A DNA stretch of 64,000 bases, taken from positions 5,766,001-5,830,000 of the forward strand of contig NC_014666.1 of the NCBI RefSeq assembly GCF_000166135.1. Reading direction: 5' to 3'. Positions within the stretch are counted from its first letter, which is position 1. The number at the start of each line of letters is the position of its first letter. The notes under the pieces are model-generated. The model searched no databases. It worked only from the letters and a program-made list of their open reading frames with translations, and had not been told where the DNA came from. This stretch comes from Pseudofrankia inefficax. GTDB lineage: Bacteria; Actinomycetota; Actinomycetes; Frankiales; Frankiaceae. This document shows, in pieces, positions 39,778-47,874 of the stretch. Made by a program: the position numbers and the translations under genes.

Positions 39778-41334
39778 CTACGGCAGGGGCAGACCGGACC
39801 AGGCGGCGTGCCGCGCGCCGCCCGGGCGCTCGACGACCGACGCGGTGGCGCCGAGCAGCAGGGTCGTGCGCAGGTCCGGGTCGTAGCGCGGCCAGGCGGG
39901 CAGCCCGCGCGTCGACGGGTCGCCGGAGCGGGCGAAGGCGACCAGGGCGTCCTGCCAGTGGGCGGCGGCGCGGCGGGCCGGGTCCTGGCTCGTCTCGTCC
40001 GCCCGGCCCCAGGTCAGCGGCAGGTCGGCGCCGTGCATGGCCGCCCGGCCGGGGGCGGCCGGGTCGAAGCGCAGGGTCCAGACCCGTCCGCCGCCGGTGT
40101 GCGCGGCGTCGGCGAGCCGGCTGGCGGGCAGCGCGAACATCGCGTCGGTGAGCAGCGCGGACCGCCCGGCGGCCGGGTCGGCGGCGGCCCTGGTGTAGAG
40201 GTCGAGCAGCGCCTGCCAGCGGGCCTCGCCGAGCGTGGCGAGCGCCCGCCGGGCCAGGCCGGCGGGCAGGACGTCGGGCGCGAGTGTCAGGAAAAGCTCG
40301 GCCTCGTCGTGGCACCAGGTCACCAGCAGTGGCACGTCCCGCGCCGACCCCGCCGCGACGGCCGCGACCGGTGCGACCGGCAGGACGGCGCCGTCCAGGG
40401 ACGGCGCGAACGGGTCGAGCCCGACCTCCGCGCCGGGCAGCACCGACTCGGCGAGCAGTTCCTGCGCCGCGCGGACCAGCTCGACGGTGGAGGCCCGCGC
40501 GGGCGGACGGTCGAGCAGCTCCAGGTAGCGGCGGCGGACCCGCTCGCTGCCGGCCTCGTCCCGCAGGTGATGGGCGGTCCCGCTCTGCAGGACGGCGCGG
40601 TGGAACAGCCCGCGGGCGTCCGGCGCGCCCAGCAGCGCGCCGAGGTACATCGCCCCGGCGGACTCGCCGAACACGGTCACCAGGCCGGGATCACCGCCGA
40701 ACGCCCCGGCCGCGGCCCGCACCCAGCGCAGCGCCGCGAGCTGGTCGGCCAGGGCGAGGTTGCCGGCGCCGGGCCGCCCGGCGAGGGCGAGGTGGCCCCA
40801 GGGGCCGAGCCGGTAGTTGACCGTGACGACGACGACGTCGCCACGGGCGGCCAGCCTGGCGCCGTCGAACGAGCTGCCGGCGCCGCTGACGAAGCCGCCG
40901 CCGTGGATCCAGACCAGCACCGGCCGGGGCGGCCCACCGGGCCCGGGTGACCAGACGTTCAGGTACAGGCAGTCCTCGCTGCCGCGTGGTTCCCGGCCAC
41001 GGCGCGCGGGGGCGCGCAGGCCCGGCTGCCGCAGCTGCGGGCTGGTCGCGCCGAAGGCCGAGCAGTCCCGCTCCCCGGTCCAGGGCTCCGGCGGCTCCGG
41101 GGGCTGGAACCGCCGCGCGCCGACGGGAGCGGCCGCATAGGGCAGCCCACGCCACACCCGCACGTCGCCGAGATCGACTCCCCGCGCGACGCCCCACGGC
41201 AGCCGGACCGCCGTCTGGTCGCTCGCCGCCCTGGGGCCGCCAGCGGGGCCATGGGCGGGGTCCGGCCCCACGATCGCGCCCGCCGCCGGGCCCCGGTCGG
41301 TCGCGGACCGCGCAAAAGGTGGCAGATCGGACAC
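39778..41334 (-). CDS. type B carboxylesterase
   Basis: A 518-residue alpha/beta hydrolase of the carboxylesterase B family. The oxyanion segment VLVWIHGGGFVSGAG, nucleophile elbow VTVFGESAGAMYLGALL and the family start VRLPWGVARGVDLGDVRVWRGLPYAAAPVGARRF are present. SEDCLYLNVWSP is conserved. The catalytic acid is expected in VTWCHDEAELFLTL and the His in MHGADLPLTWG. No signal peptide is visible, so it is probably cytoplasmic. GTG at 41334 is a reasonable start. It could hydrolyse short-chain esters; the substrate is not shown by the context, which is a divergent pair of unknown membrane protein genes. Confidence 0.88.
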   Translation of the reverse strand: MSDLPPFARSATDRGPAAGAIVGPDPAHGPAGGPRAASDQTAVRLPWGVARGVDLGDVRVWRGLPYAAAPVGARRFQPPEPPEPWTGERDCSAFGATSPQLRQPGLRAPARRGREPRGSEDCLYLNVWSPGPGGPPRPVLVWIHGGGFVSGAGSSFDGARLAARGDVVVVTVNYRLGPWGHLALAGRPGAGNLALADQLAALRWVRAAAGAFGGDPGLVTVFGESAGAMYLGALLGAPDARGLFHRAVLQSGTAHHLRDEAGSERVRRRYLELLDRPPARASTVELVRAAQELLAESVLPGAEVGLDPFAPSLDGAVLPVAPVAAVAAGSARDVPLLVTWCHDEAELFLTLAPDVLPAGLARRALATLGEARWQALLDLYTRAAADPAAGRSALLTDAMFALPASRLADAAHTGGGRVWTLRFDPAAPGRAAMHGADLPLTWGRADETSQDPARRAAAHWQDALVAFARSGDPSTRGLPAWPRYDPDLRTTLLLGATASVVERPGGARHAAWSGLPLP

Positions 41335-41470
41335 CGGCGAAGCCTCCCTGGCACAATCGGCGACCCCGACGGGCGCCACTCGCCAGTAAAGACCCGCGTC
41401 GCGGCGGCGAACGATCAGGACGCGGCCGGCGCCGCGGCCCGAGTCCCGCCCGCCGTATGAAAGGACGTCA

Positions 41471-42481
41471 GTGGACCCTGCCTGGGAGACGATCGCCGTG
41501 ATCGCCGCCGCGAGCTACGCGCTCATCGTGCGCGACATCCGCTGGAAGCGCAGGCTGCGCGCGGCCGCCGGACCGCCGGCAGGGCTGAGCGGGTCGGCGT
41601 CCAGTGCGTCGCCTGGCACGGCCTCGGCCACGGACGAGACCGGGCGGCGTGCCCGGTTGTTCACCGCGACGACCGCGCTGCTCGGGGTCGTGGCCGGCCT
41701 GCTCGGCCACAAGGCGTACGGGGAGCGGCTGATCGAGGCCGAGACCATCAACAACTATTTCTGCAATATCGCGCTGTCGGTGGCCGCCGTCCTGGGCGCG
41801 CTGGTCGCCCTCGCCGTGCGGCGGCGGGTCGAAGGCGCCGTACTCGTGTACGTCGCCTGCGTGCTGGTCGGCGGCGCGACCCTCACGTTCGCGATCGAGA
41901 ACGCCGCGCGCAGCAGCCGGCCGGCCGTCTGGGTTCCGGGCTGCGTGAACGCGTTCGGGCTGGGCCTGCTGGTCCCGGCGGTGCTACTGGCGACCAGGCG
42001 GCGCTGGCTGGTCTGGATCGGCGCGCTGCTCGTCCTCGGCGGGTGCGCTCCCGTCGCGCTGGTCAACCTGGCCGAACAGCGCGCGCCGGACAATCCCTTC
42101 GGCGCCTGCGTGGGGCCGGCGACCGTCAGGGAGGACGTGCCGGGAGTCCGCGTCACAAGCTGCGAACGACCGGACGGCTCGACCTCCGTCGATCCCATCC
42201 CCGGGGCCAGCCTGCCGGTGACGCTGGTGCCCGGCGAGCGGCTGGAGATCTCGCTCTTCGGAGGCCTCACGCTGCTCGCCGGCCTGAGCGGCGGAGCCGA
42301 CGCCGCGGGCGCCTGGGCGCCGGCTCGGCCGCCGCGCGTTTCGCGGGCGCTGACACCTGGCCCGCCGCAGCGCCCAGGCCAGCCGGCCAGCTCCGACGGC
42401 GCGGGCCCGGACGTCATCGAGGCTGACGGCCGGGCGGCCCGGCGCCGCGCCGGCGGCTTCCGGGCGGGGGCCGGCCGATGA
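41471..42481 (+). CDS. membrane protein of unknown function (first of a coupled pair)
   Basis: A 336-residue protein I do not recognise. About six hydrophobic segments are visible, among them IAVIAAASYALIV near the N-terminus, ATTALLGVVAGLLG, ALSVAAVLGALVALAV, AVLVYVACVLVGGATLTFAI, LGLLVPAVLLA and LVWIGALLVLGGCAPVALV. A soluble Cys-containing segment follows (FGACVGPATV, VRVTSCERPDG), then another hydrophobic stretch and a Pro/Ala/Arg-rich tail. The GTG at 41471 follows AAGGACG. Its stop overlaps the next gene by 4 bases (ATGA). The protein makes the impression of a surface or transport accessory component, but no function can be assigned. Confidence 0.7.
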   Translation: MDPAWETIAVIAAASYALIVRDIRWKRRLRAAAGPPAGLSGSASSASPGTASATDETGRRARLFTATTALLGVVAGLLGHKAYGERLIEAETINNYFCNIALSVAAVLGALVALAVRRRVEGAVLVYVACVLVGGATLTFAIENAARSSRPAVWVPGCVNAFGLGLLVPAVLLATRRRWLVWIGALLVLGGCAPVALVNLAEQRAPDNPFGACVGPATVREDVPGVRVTSCERPDGSTSVDPIPGASLPVTLVPGERLEISLFGGLTLLAGLSGGADAAGAWAPARPPRVSRALTPGPPQRPGQPASSDGAGPDVIEADGRAARRRAGGFRAGAGR

Positions 42482-43293
42482 AGGGCCTCCCGGCGCCAGG
42501 CCGGCCGGCCGGCCCGCCCGCGGCGCTCGACCCGGCCGTGGCCCGGACGGCCGCGGCGGCACCGCGGGGCCGCGGGCGTCGGCCGGTCCCCGGGCCCGCG
42601 CCGTGGCCGACCGCGACACGGGCCTCGCTGTTCACCGTCCTGCTGGTGACGCTGGGACTGGCGTGCGGCCTGGTGTGCTGGCTGGGCTTCGAGCAGTGGC
42701 TCATCGTCCGGCAGCGCGCCGCCACCCTGCAGGTCCCGCCGCTGGTCCTGCTCGCCGCCGGCCTGCTGGCCGGGCTCGCGCGAGGCCGACGCCTGGCGCG
42801 GCCAACGACTCTGATCGCCGTCGGCGGGCTGCTGACCGCGGCCTCGGCGGTCAGCCTCGCTCTGCAGTTCCTCGACGCGCCGAGCCTCACCCCACGCCTG
42901 GCCCCGGCCTGCGTGGCGTGTTTCGGCGCCGGGGTGCTGGTGACCGCAGCGGCACGGGCGACAGGCCGAGGCAGCGCGGTCGTCGTCGTCCTGCTGGCGG
43001 TCGTCCTCGCACTGGCCCTGGGCCGGCTGCTGCTGGGCCCGGCGGGGCAGCCGCCGCGAGGGCCGTCGGTAGCCGCCGATCCGGCCGGCCGGCCGTACTA
43101 CACCTGGGAGCGCGCGGGCCTCGTCCCCCTCGTCGAGGAAGTCTCGCCCGACGCCGTGTTGGGTCACCAGCTCGGCGACGCCGCCGGCCCGTGCCGGCTG
43201 CTGCTCTGCGGGGTCGTCACCGGCGTGGCCGCCCTCGGCGGGACGGTCGACGCCGTGGCCACCACCCGTTCGCGGCGGCGCGCAACGGAATGA
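42478..43293 (+). CDS. membrane protein of unknown function (second of a coupled pair)
   Basis: A 271-residue protein I do not recognise. It has a Pro/Ala/Arg-rich cytoplasmic N-terminus of about 45 residues, then hydrophobic helices ASLFTVLLVTLGLACGLVCW, PPLVLLAAGLLAGLA, LIAVGGLLTAASAVSLAL, VACFGAGVLVTAA and VVVVLLAVVLALALGRLLL. A hydrophilic segment with PAGRPYYTWERAGLV comes next. The last part contains CRLLLCGVVTGVAALGG. The start overlaps the stop of the preceding membrane protein (ATGA), so the two are translated together and probably form one complex. A distinct MFS exporter gene follows after 118 bases. Confidence 0.7.
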   Translation: MKGLPAPGRPAGPPAALDPAVARTAAAAPRGRGRRPVPGPAPWPTATRASLFTVLLVTLGLACGLVCWLGFEQWLIVRQRAATLQVPPLVLLAAGLLAGLARGRRLARPTTLIAVGGLLTAASAVSLALQFLDAPSLTPRLAPACVACFGAGVLVTAAARATGRGSAVVVVLLAVVLALALGRLLLGPAGQPPRGPSVAADPAGRPYYTWERAGLVPLVEEVSPDAVLGHQLGDAAGPCRLLLCGVVTGVAALGGTVDAVATTRSRRRATE

Positions 43294-43411
43294 GCGTCAC
43301 AGCCGGGACACAGCATTGAAGCGGAGGGAGGTTCCGGTTGTCGGTAATATGCGGAGCACGATTCCGCTTCGGCGGGAGCGCCCTCCCCCTTCTCGTCGCG
43401 ATCGGAGCACC

Positions 43412-44953
43412 ATGTCCGCCGAACCCGGCAGCGGTCCGACCGGCCCTGGCACGGCCCTGGGCAGCCAGCACCACGTGCGCGCGCCGGGGCGCGGGAACCC
43501 GACGCTGATCTTCCTCACGCTGGCGCTCGGCGCGGGTGCCTACACGGTGCTGCAGTCGATGGTGCTGCCGGCGCTGCCGACGATCCAGCGCGACGTGCAC
43601 ACCTCGCAGGTGACGGTCACCTGGCTGCTGACGGCGTTCCTGCTGTCCGCGTCGATCGCGACGCCGATCCTCGGCCGGCTCGGCGACCTGTTCGGCAAGC
43701 GGCTGATGCTGCTGATCGTCTTCACCGCGCTCAGCGTCGGCTCGCTGCTCGCCGGGGTCTCGAACTCCATCGGCCTGCTGATCATCGCCCGGGTCATCCA
43801 GGGCCTCGCCGGCGCGATCTTCCCGTTGTCGTACGGGATCATCCGGGACGAGTTCCCGCCCGCGCGGGTTCCGGCGGCGATCGGCCTGATGTCGGCGATG
43901 CTCGGCATCGGCAGCGGCCTGGGCATCGTGCTCTCGGGGCCGATCATCAATGCCTTCTCCTGGCACTGGCTGTTCTGGTTCCCGCTGATGGTCTCGGTGC
44001 TGGCACTGGTCGCGACGGTCTTCTTCGTGCCGGAGTCGCCGGTGCGGGCGAGCGGGACGGTGAACATCGGTGCGGCCATCGCGCTGGCGGCCTGGCTGGT
44101 CGCACTGCTGCTCGGGCTGTCCCAGGGAACCAGCTGGGGCTGGACCGCGCCGGGCACGCTGGGCCTGTTCGCCGCCGCGGTGGCGACCTTCGCGCTGTGG
44201 GCCTGGGTGGAGAACCGCTCGGCGGTGCCGCTGATCGACCTGAAGATGATGCGAATCCCGGCCGTGTGGTGGACCAACGTCGCCGCCCTGCTGCTCGGCG
44301 TCGGCATGTACGCGACGTTCATCCTGGTGCCGCCGCTGATGCAGACGCCGCGCCGCATCGGGTACGGCCTGGGCGCCTCGGTCACGCAGTCGGGCCTCTA
44401 CATGCTGCCGAGCACCGCCGCGATGCTCGTCACCAGCCTCTACATCGGGCGGCTCACCAGCCGGTTCGGCGCCAAGCCGCCGCTGGTCGCCGGCTGTGCG
44501 CTGACGGCGGCGTCGTTCGGGCTGCTCATCGTCGCGCACGACCAGCCGTGGAACTTCATCGTCATGACCGCGATTCAGGGCATCGGCATCGGCCTCGCGT
44601 TCTCCTCGATGGCCAACCTGATCATCGAGGCGGTGCCGATCGAGGCGACCGGCGCGGCGACCGGTATGAACTCCAACATCCGCACCATCGGCGGCTCCAT
44701 CGGCAGCGGCGTCGTCGCCAGCCTGCTGGCCTCCGGGGCGTTGCCGAGCGGGTACCCGAAGGAGTCGAGCTACAGCACCAGCATGATCGTCCTGGTCGTC
44801 GCGACCGTGGTCGCGGCGGTGGCCGCGGCCCTGGTGCCGGTCGTCCGGTCGCGGTCCGCCGGGTCGGGTCCGGCGCCCGAGGGAATCGTCGCCGAGCCCG
44901 CCGCCCCGGGGCAGCTGGCCTCCGGGCAGGTCACCGCGCCGGCAGCCAGCTGA
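43412..44953 (+). CDS. MFS exporter, DHA2 (EmrB/QacA) family
   Basis: A 513-residue transporter with 14 predicted helices. Motif A of the family is ILGRLGDLFGKRLML between TM2 and TM3, motif C lies around GLGIVLSGPIINAFSWHWLFW, and the N-terminal TM1 is followed by ALPTIQRDVHTSQVTVTWLLTAFLLS. These proteins exchange drugs or metabolites for protons. ATG at 43412 with GGAG upstream is preferred to the earlier in-frame start at 43316. A TetR-family regulator follows 25 bases downstream on the same strand, a usual pairing for drug efflux. The substrate is unknown. Confidence 0.92.
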   Translation: MSAEPGSGPTGPGTALGSQHHVRAPGRGNPTLIFLTLALGAGAYTVLQSMVLPALPTIQRDVHTSQVTVTWLLTAFLLSASIATPILGRLGDLFGKRLMLLIVFTALSVGSLLAGVSNSIGLLIIARVIQGLAGAIFPLSYGIIRDEFPPARVPAAIGLMSAMLGIGSGLGIVLSGPIINAFSWHWLFWFPLMVSVLALVATVFFVPESPVRASGTVNIGAAIALAAWLVALLLGLSQGTSWGWTAPGTLGLFAAAVATFALWAWVENRSAVPLIDLKMMRIPAVWWTNVAALLLGVGMYATFILVPPLMQTPRRIGYGLGASVTQSGLYMLPSTAAMLVTSLYIGRLTSRFGAKPPLVAGCALTAASFGLLIVAHDQPWNFIVMTAIQGIGIGLAFSSMANLIIEAVPIEATGAATGMNSNIRTIGGSIGSGVVASLLASGALPSGYPKESSYSTSMIVLVVATVVAAVAAALVPVVRSRSAGSGPAPEGIVAEPAAPGQLASGQVTAPAAS

Positions 44954-44978
44954 GCGGCAGATCACCTACCCTCGTCTC

Positions 44979-45623
44979 ATGACCACCACCGCGGAGCGGC
45001 TGCGCTGCGACGCCGCGCGCAACCGGGAGCGGGTGCTGGCCGCCGCCCTGGAGCTGTACCGGGAGCACGGTCCCGCGTTCACGGTCGAGGAGGTCGCGAC
45101 CCGGGCCGGCGTCGGGATCGGCACGATCTACCGCCGGTTCCCGACGAAGAGCGCGCTGCTCGACGAGCTGGCCCGGCCGTACTTCGAGCGGCTGCTCACG
45201 ACCGCGCGGGCCGCCCAGGCGCACCCGGCGCCAGCCGAGCGGCTGGAGACCTTCATCCGCGCGATGGCCGAGCAGCACGCGGTCGACGGCATCCGCTCCG
45301 GCCGGCTGTGGGACACGACCGTCGCCCGGCCGCTGCGCGACGAGTACATCCGCGCCGTCGAGGGCATCCTCGCCGACGCGCGGGCCGGTGGCCGGGTCCG
45401 CGCCGACGTCAACCCGCACGACGTCGGCGTCATCATCTGGACCGTCAGTGCCCTGATCGACGCGACCGACCGGGCCGTGGCCGAGATCTGGCGCCGCTAC
45501 CTCGACCTGGTCCTCGACGGCCTGCGCCCGGGCGGCGACCAGCCGCTGACCACCCGGCCGATCACCTCGGCCGACTGGGAGAGCCTCGTCGCCTCCGGCC
45601 CGGTCCTGCGCCTCGGCACCTGA
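44979..45623 (+). CDS. TetR-family transcriptional regulator
   Basis: A 214-residue repressor-type protein. The helix-turn-helix region is NRERVLAAALELYREHG, FTVEEVATRAGVGIGTIYRRFPTKSALLDELA. The C-terminal helical domain contains AERLETFIRAMAEQ and is typical of the SbtR/TetR_C group in actinobacteria. ATG at 44979 comes 25 bases after the MFS exporter stop, so the exporter and regulator are probably cotranscribed and autoregulated. Confidence 0.92.
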   Translation: MTTTAERLRCDAARNRERVLAAALELYREHGPAFTVEEVATRAGVGIGTIYRRFPTKSALLDELARPYFERLLTTARAAQAHPAPAERLETFIRAMAEQHAVDGIRSGRLWDTTVARPLRDEYIRAVEGILADARAGGRVRADVNPHDVGVIIWTVSALIDATDRAVAEIWRRYLDLVLDGLRPGGDQPLTTRPITSADWESLVASGPVLRLGT

Positions 45624-45644
45624 GCCAGCCGAGCGTCCCGAACG

Positions 45645-46019
45645 CTAGGCGGTCTCGACGATCTTCTTGCCGAGCGGCAGCAGCGAGACCGGGATCAGCT
45701 TGAAGTTGGCCAGGCCCAGCGGGATCCCGATGATCGTGAGACACAGCGCGACGCCGGTGACCAGGTGGCCGATGGCGAGCCACCAGCCCGCGAGGACGAG
45801 CCAGAGGACATTGCCGATCAGGGACGGAGCGCCGGCCGACGGGTCGTCGACCACGGTCCGGCCGAACGGCCAGAGGGCGTAGTTCGCGATCCGCAGCGAG
45901 GCGAACCCGAACGGGATCGTCACGATCAGCACGAAGCACACCAGTGCGGCCAGGGCGTACCCGATCGCCATCCACAGCCCGCACAGCACCAGCCAGATGA
46001 GGTTCAACAGCAGCCGCAT
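45645..46019 (-). CDS. YccF-family inner membrane protein
   Basis: A 124-residue protein with two copies of the YccF (DUF307) repeat. Each has a hydrophobic helix pair followed by a conserved TIPFGFASLRIANYALWPFGR or TIIGIPLGLANFKLIPVSLLPLGK segment. The N-terminus MRLLLNLIWLVLCGLWMAIGY is characteristic. ATG at 46019 is used because the family starts there. The function of the family is unknown. It is convergent with the TetR gene. Confidence 0.9.
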   Translation of the reverse strand: MRLLLNLIWLVLCGLWMAIGYALAALVCFVLIVTIPFGFASLRIANYALWPFGRTVVDDPSAGAPSLIGNVLWLVLAGWWLAIGHLVTGVALCLTIIGIPLGLANFKLIPVSLLPLGKKIVETA

Positions 46020-46227
46020 CGACGTCCCCCTCGCACCCGTCCACTCTCCAGTAGACCGCCGGTCCACGCGGAGCCGCCAGTCGACCGGCGGAAAACGCGC
46101 ACCACCGGCCAACCGCAGTATCCGGCCACGGACCAGGGCATCTCGTCCCGTGTCCGGCAGGCGTCAGCCGGTCAGCCCGCGGACCTGGCGGGTCTGGGCG
46201 ATACGTCGGCGGCACGGCGGGTAGAGC

Positions 46228-46545
46228 GTGACCATGAGCCTCTCGTCCGGCTGGCGGCGCCGGCCGCGGTGGACCGCCACCCGGCTCACGACCGAGCCGC
46301 CGACGCCGCACCCACAGCGTCGCCCCGACCCTGAGGTGCCGCTGAGCCCGACCCTGCCGCCCGACCCCGTCCCACCGGACCCGCCGCACCACGACCCGCC
46401 GCGCCACGACCCGGCGGGCCACGACCCGGCGGGCCAGGACCCGCCACGCGAGGACCCGGCGGGCCGCGGGACGGTGCGCGCGACGGGCGGACGCGGCACC
46501 CGCTCGGCGCGGACCCGGTCGCGGCAGACCAGGACAGCCCGGTGA
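46228..46545 (+). CDS. possible Pro/His/Asp-rich ORF upstream of monooxygenase
   Basis: A 105-codon open frame whose stop overlaps the start of the monooxygenase gene (GTGA, 46542-46545). The middle is a run of DP-x(2-3) units (DPPRHDPAGHDPAGQDP) coded by 15-nt repeats near 46385-46450. It shows no family resemblance and no normal actinobacterial codon bias outside the repeat. The neat overlap argues for translation, the composition against. The rest of 46020-46541 holds nothing else I can name. Confidence 0.25.
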   Translation: MTMSLSSGWRRRPRWTATRLTTEPPTPHPQRRPDPEVPLSPTLPPDPVPPDPPHHDPPRHDPAGHDPAGQDPPREDPAGRGTVRATGGRGTRSARTRSRQTRTAR

Positions 46546-47834
46546 CAGCCGGGCCGGGCCGGGACGCCGACGTCTGCGTGGTCGGCGCCGGGCCGGCGGG
46601 GCTGCTGCTCGGGCTGCTGCTCGCCCGCTCGGGGGTGCGGGTGACGGTGCTGGAGAAGCACCCCGACTTCCTGCGCGACTTCCGCGGCGACACGGTCCAC
46701 CCGTCGACGCTCGACGTGCTCGACGCGCTGGGCCTCGCCGACCGGGTCGCCGAGCTGCCGGGCCGGCGGGTCCGCGAGCTGACCGCGTCCTACGCCGACG
46801 GCACCTTCCGGGTCGCCGACTTCACCCGGCTGCGGGTGGCCCACCCGTACGTGCTCTTCCTGCCGCAGTGGGACCTGCTGGAGATGCTCGCGGCCGCCGC
46901 CGGCGAGTACCCCGGCTTCACGCTGCTGCGCTCCCACGAGGTCACCGACCTGCTGTTCGACGCGGCGGACGGGCCGGCTCGCGGCGTCGTCGCGCGGGCC
47001 GAGGACGGCCGGCGGATCGAGGTGCGGGCCCGGCTGGTCGTCGCCGCCGACGGGCGTCGCTCGGCGGTCCGCGAGGCGCTCGTCCGGGCCGGCCGTGGCC
47101 TGCCGCTGCGGGAGTTCGGCGCGCCGATGGACGTGCTGTGGTTCCGGGTGCCGCGCTGGCCGGAGGACCCGGAGGGCCTCTCCGCCCGGATCGGCGCCGG
47201 CCGGCTGCTCATCATGATCGACCGGGGCCACTACTGGCAGACCGCGTACGTGATCCCCAAGGACGGCCGGGAGGCGATCCGCGCCGCCGGGCTCGACGCG
47301 CTGCGGGCCACGGTCATCGAGCTGGCGCCGTGGCTGCGCGGCCGGGTCGGCGCCGTCGCCGACTGGGACGACGTCAGCTTCCTGGAGGTACGGGTCGACC
47401 GGCTGCGCCGCTGGCACTCCCCCGGCGTCCTGCTGATCGGCGACGCCGCGCACGCGATGTCGCCGGTCGGCGGCGTCGGCATCAACCTCGCGGTCCAGGA
47501 CGCCGTGGCCGCCGCCCGGATGCTCGCCGAACCGCTGCGCGCCGGCGCGGGCACGGCTGAGCTGACGCCCGTGCTCGCCCGGTTCCAGCGCCGGCGGATG
47601 GTCCCGACCATGGGAACGCAGCTGCTGCAGCGGTGGGCCGCCCGCGGCGTCATCGGCCCGACGCTGCGCGCGGACGTCCCGGTTCGCGCGCCGTCCGCCG
47701 TCCGTCTGATGGACCGCCTGCCGTTCCTGCGCGGCCTGCCGGCCCGCCTCGTCGGCGTCGGCCTGCTGCCGGAACGGGTGCCCCCGGCCGCCCGGCCCAC
47801 GACGGCATCCCAGCGAGTGCCCACGGCTCCGTAG
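46542..47834 (+). CDS. FAD-dependent aromatic monooxygenase-like oxidoreductase
   Basis: A 430-residue flavoprotein of the p-hydroxybenzoate hydroxylase/FAD_binding_3 group. The FAD dinucleotide motif is VCVVGAGPAGLLLGLLLARSG (residues 10-30), the DG motif region is RLVVAADGRRSAVREAL, and the GD motif is VLLIGDAAHAMSPVGGVGINLAVQDAV. The TVHPSTLDVLDALGL stretch is typical of relatives that hydroxylate or halogenate aromatic rings. The C-terminus is Pro/Ala-rich. The GTG at 46542 gives the usual start before the Rossmann strand. It stands between YccF and LigD genes, so its substrate and pathway are unknown. Confidence 0.88.
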   Translation: MTAGPGRDADVCVVGAGPAGLLLGLLLARSGVRVTVLEKHPDFLRDFRGDTVHPSTLDVLDALGLADRVAELPGRRVRELTASYADGTFRVADFTRLRVAHPYVLFLPQWDLLEMLAAAAGEYPGFTLLRSHEVTDLLFDAADGPARGVVARAEDGRRIEVRARLVVAADGRRSAVREALVRAGRGLPLREFGAPMDVLWFRVPRWPEDPEGLSARIGAGRLLIMIDRGHYWQTAYVIPKDGREAIRAAGLDALRATVIELAPWLRGRVGAVADWDDVSFLEVRVDRLRRWHSPGVLLIGDAAHAMSPVGGVGINLAVQDAVAAARMLAEPLRAGAGTAELTPVLARFQRRRMVPTMGTQLLQRWAARGVIGPTLRADVPVRAPSAVRLMDRLPFLRGLPARLVGVGLLPERVPPAARPTTASQRVPTAP

Positions 47835-47874
47835 CGGCCGAGGCGAGCCAGGCCCGGCCCGTGGGCGGGGCGCG

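Noticed and set aside
37654-40950. 1098-codon open frame opposite the PanE fusion and esterase genes
   Set aside because: It crosses two real genes on the other strand and shows no domains; codon bias fits the opposite strand.
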